From: Erysipelotrichia bacterium
GTDB lineage: Bacteria > Bacillota_I > Bacilli_A > Erysipelotrichales > Erysipelotrichaceae
Assembly: GCA_009929095.1 (NCBI GenBank)
Contig: SABF01000092.1
Coordinates: 1 to 6,279 of the forward strand
Direction of reading: 5' to 3'
DNA: 6,279 bases
The notes beneath the pieces are model-generated. The model was not told where the DNA came from and ran no database searches. It saw only the letters and a list, made by a program, of their open reading frames with translations. Shown piece by piece: positions 5,696-6,279 of the stretch (the stretch's first letter is position 1; every line of letters begins with the position of its first letter). Made by a program: the position numbers and the translations under genes.

Positions 5696-6279
5696 AAAAT
5701 CTGAGAAAAGATTTTCCAATGATTCGCAGCAATCCGGATCTTGTCTATTTTGACAATGCCGCAACAACGTTCAAGCCGCAGACAGTGATTGATGCAGTCA
5801 CTGAATTCTATACGATGAATACTTCAAATGTTGAGCGCGGAGATTATCCGCTTGCCGCTAGGACGGACAGTCTGTTTAATGGAGCCCGTACATCTATTGC
5901 CCGACTGATCAACTGCGATCCTAAGGAAATCTGCTTCACTGCCAACGATACAGCAGCGATGAATCAGATTGCCTATGGCATGCAGCATAATTTTCTGAAA
6001 GAAGGAGAAGTAATCCTGACAACGGAAGCTGAGCATGCAAGCAACCTGCTTCCCTGGTTCCGTATGGAAAAGGAAAGCGGCATAAAAGTTGAATTCATTG
6101 AAACCGATCTGCAGGGTCGAGTTTCGCCTGAAAATATCAGGAATGCAATGCATACCGGTGTAAAGGCAATTGCTCTTGCAGAAGTGACAAATGTTCTTGG
6201 AAGTCTGCAGCCAATCAAAGAAGCTGCTGCGATCGCTCATGAAAACGGAGCATTGATGATTGTGGATGGCGCTCAGAGT
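5683..6279 (+). CDS. sufS: SufS-type cysteine desulfurase (5' part; 3' end outside window)
   Basis: SufS is a PLP enzyme that takes sulfur from cysteine, as a persulfide, for the Suf scaffold. The first 199 codons are visible, beginning MLDVENLRKDFPMI; a full SufS is about 405 aa. Family marks are YFDNAATTFKP (22-32), EHASNLLPW (117-125) with His118 as the predicted PLP-stacking residue, EVTNVLGSLQPI (167-178) and VDGAQ (194-198) with Asp195 contacting the pyridine nitrogen. The window ends before the PLP lysine and the catalytic cysteine, so activity cannot be judged. Two motifs deviate: NVERGDYPLA replaces the usual NVHRGxHxL, and TANDTAAMN replaces the phosphate-binding TxGTTxxxN. The ATG overlaps sufD by 13 bases, with GGTGA at 5675-5679 as ribosome binding site. 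Context with sufC and sufD supports SufS over other class V aminotransferases. Confidence 0.9.
   Translation, partial: MLDVENLRKDFPMIRSNPDLVYFDNAATTFKPQTVIDAVTEFYTMNTSNVERGDYPLAARTDSLFNGARTSIARLINCDPKEICFTANDTAAMNQIAYGMQHNFLKEGEVILTTEAEHASNLLPWFRMEKESGIKVEFIETDLQGRVSPENIRNAMHTGVKAIALAEVTNVLGSLQPIKEAAAIAHENGALMIVDGAQS

Noticed and set aside
5824..6240. Minus-strand open frame opposite sufS
   Set aside because: It is antisense to clear SufS motifs and has no plausible domain; it is a by-product of the sufS codon pattern.

Overview
The window reads as a low-to-moderate GC Bacillota (Firmicutes) chromosome. The evidence is strong AGGAGG-type ribosome binding sites, a murT-gatD pair for lipid II amidation (a Gram-positive trait), PrsA-like exported foldases, and a suf operon in the Firmicute order sufC-sufD-sufS. 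Ala/Ser/Thr-rich tails on the foldases and an unusually short SufD make me lean towards an Erysipelotrichia-like lineage, but this is impression, not proof. I see no mobile element, CRISPR array, tRNA or rRNA; this looks like core chromosome.

Layout. (1) Positions 2-1185, plus strand: the 3' part of murT, then gatD, joined by an ATGA overlap. Together they encode the two-subunit enzyme that amidates D-Glu of lipid II. A 12-bp hairpin overlapping the gatD stop codon closes the unit. (2) Positions 1235-3843, minus strand: a two-gene operon for exported parvulin-like proteins (388 aa with a membrane anchor, then a 316 aa lipoprotein), a rho-independent terminator, then a HIT-family nucleotide hydrolase. 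(3) Positions 3844-4040: a divergent control region with a promoter on each strand. (4) Positions 4041-6279, plus strand: sufC, sufD and the first 199 codons of sufS, overlapping or nearly so, encoding the ATPase, scaffold partner and cysteine desulfurase of Fe-S cluster assembly. The sufS frame runs off the window end.

How it works together. MurT-GatD acts on the cytoplasmic face on a peptidoglycan precursor. The two exported proteins probably assist folding outside the membrane, and both have lost hallmark parvulin active-site residues, so a chaperone role looks likelier than proline isomerisation. SufCDS mobilises sulfur and builds Fe-S clusters in the cytoplasm. I found no clear new system. 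The most unusual points are the divergent features of all three Suf proteins and the paired, degenerate parvulins with Ala-Ser repeat segments.
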